This document shows positions 3,728 to 5,050 of a DNA stretch of 5,050 nt, in pieces (position 1 is the stretch's first letter; each line of letters starts with the position of its first letter). The stretch is taken from NCBI GenBank assembly GCA_003575245.1, contig NMQN01000533.1, positions 1-5,050 of the forward strand, given 5' to 3'. Both the position numbers and the translations under genes were made by a program. The stretch comes from Candidatus Atribacteria bacterium 1244-E10-H5-B2 (lineage in GTDB: Bacteria; Atribacterota; JS1; SB-45; 34-128). The notes under the pieces were generated by a model that saw nothing but the letters and a program-made list of their open reading frames with translations, was not told the origin of the DNA and made no database searches.

Positions 3728-4984
3728 ATGAAAGTTGAATCAATAAATAATAAATTAATTGATGCAAGCCGAAAAAAGTTTTATTTGGCTTTAACTTTTA
3801 TTTTGCTTTCATTGTTTTTCGTAATTTTTGTAAGTCAATTTTCTTCTCTTTATGCAATTAATTCTTTTGCCGCCAGCACTCCCAGTTTGGTTAATTATAC
3901 GGTTTACTTAGCTTATTTTTTTGAACCAGGGTGTCATGATTGTGATAATGCCAAGATTGTATTAAAAGGTATTTCCGCAAAATATCCTGAAAATTTAATC
4001 TTAAAAAGTTTTGATATATCTTTGTCTGAGAATGTAGAATTAGCCGAAGCATTAGGCGAATTATATCAGATGCCCGAAGAGGAAAGGCTTTTAGTTCCGG
4101 TTATATTTTTAGGAGATGATTACCTTTTTAGAGATGATATTACTTATGATAATTTAGAAAAACTTATTCAAAAAAGTATGACTACCAATACCGCTCCTCC
4201 CTGGGAGAAAGTTAAGGGAAAAGAACTTACTGTTCAAGAAAGATTAGTAGCTCGCTTTCAGTCCTTTGGCCTGGCAGCAGTAGCAGTGAGTGGACTGATC
4301 GATGGTATAAATCCCTGTGCCTTTGCTACCATTATTTTCTTTATTTCTTATCTTGCCTTGATTAACCGAAAAGGAAGGGATATTCTCTGGGTAGGAGGGA
4401 TATTTACTTTATCCGTCTTTCTGACCTACTTCTTAATCGGAACCGGGGCTTTAAAAATGATTACTTCTTTATCTTTTTTACCCTTAGTCCGAAAGATATT
4501 CGTTCTGGTTACTGCCGCCCTTGTCTTAATTTTAGGGGTGGTCAGTCTATATGACTATCTCCAATTCAAGAAAAAAGGGACCACTAAAGATGCCAAACTC
4601 CAATTACCCTCATTTTTAAAGAAGATGATTCATTCTGCTGTTCGTAAGAATGTAAGACTGAGTAATTATATCTTAATGGCTGCAGTAACTGGTTTTATAG
4701 TTTCTCTTTTAGAGTTAGCCTGTACCGGTCAGGTTTATCTTCCTACTATCATGTTTATCAGCACTATCCCTGATTTAAAGGCTAATGCTTTATTTTATCT
4801 CTTGTTTTATAATCTAATGTTTGTAGTGCCCTTAGTTTTGGTCTTTTCTTTTACTTATTGGGGGACTACTTCGGCACAGTGGGCTGTACTTACCGAAAAG
4901 AATTTTGGGAAAGTCAAGATGGCAATGACTCTGCTGTTTTTCGGATTAGCCGGGTTGCTGCTCTATAGTGGAATTTTTTACTAG
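3728..4984 (+). CDS. Thioredoxin-like domain fused to a CcdA/DsbD-type membrane electron carrier
   Basis: 418 residues from the ATG at 3728. Order: membrane anchor or signal (about 18-38); thioredoxin-like domain (about 55-155) with FEPGCHDCDNAK (active-site Cys69 and Cys72) and cis-Pro124 in LVPVIFLG; then a six-helix CcdA-type domain (helices about 181-211, 218-242, 254-278, 314-344, 354-377 and 398-418). Redox cysteines are in DGINPCAF (Cys197, helix 1) and LELACTGQVYLP (Cys332, helix 4), the paired positions used by CcdA/DsbD. Family knowledge: such domains carry electrons from cytoplasmic thioredoxin across the membrane to extracytoplasmic thiol proteins. The order is thioredoxin first, then membrane domain, and the fused domain is probably the immediate acceptor (inference). 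CcdA is often used in cytochrome c maturation, but no other such gene is visible here. The domain call is strong; the physiological substrate is unknown. Confidence 0.92.
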   Translation: MKVESINNKLIDASRKKFYLALTFILLSLFFVIFVSQFSSLYAINSFAASTPSLVNYTVYLAYFFEPGCHDCDNAKIVLKGISAKYPENLILKSFDISLSENVELAEALGELYQMPEEERLLVPVIFLGDDYLFRDDITYDNLEKLIQKSMTTNTAPPWEKVKGKELTVQERLVARFQSFGLAAVAVSGLIDGINPCAFATIIFFISYLALINRKGRDILWVGGIFTLSVFLTYFLIGTGALKMITSLSFLPLVRKIFVLVTAALVLILGVVSLYDYLQFKKKGTTKDAKLQLPSFLKKMIHSAVRKNVRLSNYILMAAVTGFIVSLLELACTGQVYLPTIMFISTIPDLKANALFYLLFYNLMFVVPLVLVFSFTYWGTTSAQWAVLTEKNFGKVKMAMTLLFFGLAGLLLYSGIFY

Positions 4985-5028
4985 AAATAATAAAATATTT
5001 GAAAGTGAATATTAATTCGTAATTTGTT

Positions 5029-5050
5029 GTAGGGGCACGATGCATCGTAC
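5029..5050. repeat. Palindromic hairpin repeat, third copy, at the window end
   Basis: GTAGGGGCACGATGCATCGT runs to the edge. It pairs as in 783-802, except that position 5049 is A where the palindrome expects G, so this copy is diverged as well as cut off. It shows the GTAGGGG left flank complementary to the CCCCTAC flank of the 783-802 copy. It follows the membrane protein gene by 44 bases of AT-rich DNA with no clear terminator. Confidence 0.7.

Overview
The window is an AT-rich bacterial chromosome segment. Start sites carry strong AGGAGG-type ribosome binding sites and one gene starts with TTG. The LexA operators are of the Gram-positive (AAC-RNRY-GTT) type. The intergenic DNA holds GC-rich palindromes of the GGGCACGATGCATCGTGCCC kind, a type I associate with genomes of uncultured anaerobes. 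I cannot fix the phylum: a Firmicutes-like or deep-branching candidate lineage would fit, but that is inference.

Left half (minus strand), an SOS neighbourhood. lexA (1863-2474) has a textbook promoter, TTGACA-18-TATAAT, with a LexA box inside the spacer. It is followed after 5 bases by a DUF72/YecE-family gene (1027-1857), almost certainly in the same transcript. Further downstream on the same strand the window is cut inside a DNA polymerase III alpha gene (1-599). The visible PHP domain looks more like the error-prone DnaE2/ImuC type than the replicative type. A second LexA box (981-992), with the same 12-base core as the lexA one, lies between the DUF72 gene and this polymerase. This suggests that lexA-DUF72 and the polymerase are two LexA-controlled units.

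Between that second box and the polymerase start lies a non-coding segment of about 320 bp (663-981). It is bounded by 24-base inverted repeats that match at 23 positions, and it carries three GC-rich hairpin palindromes. It looks like a MITE-type insertion or a mosaic of repeats that has pushed the operator about 380 bp away from the gene it probably controls.

Right half (plus strand), exported redox proteins. A SagB/ThcOx-type nitroreductase with a signal peptide (2737-3417, TTG start) is preceded by a 21-codon open frame that abuts it exactly. It is followed by the first 23 or so codons of a second, ordinary nitroreductase that then loses homology (3442-3549, a gene remnant). After a repeat-bearing gap comes a membrane protein (3728-4984) that fuses an extracytoplasmic thioredoxin-like domain (CHDC) to a CcdA/DsbD-type electron-transfer membrane domain. 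Together the two intact genes point to extracytoplasmic thiol or flavin redox chemistry, although nothing shows that they are co-transcribed. Another copy of the palindrome closes the window.
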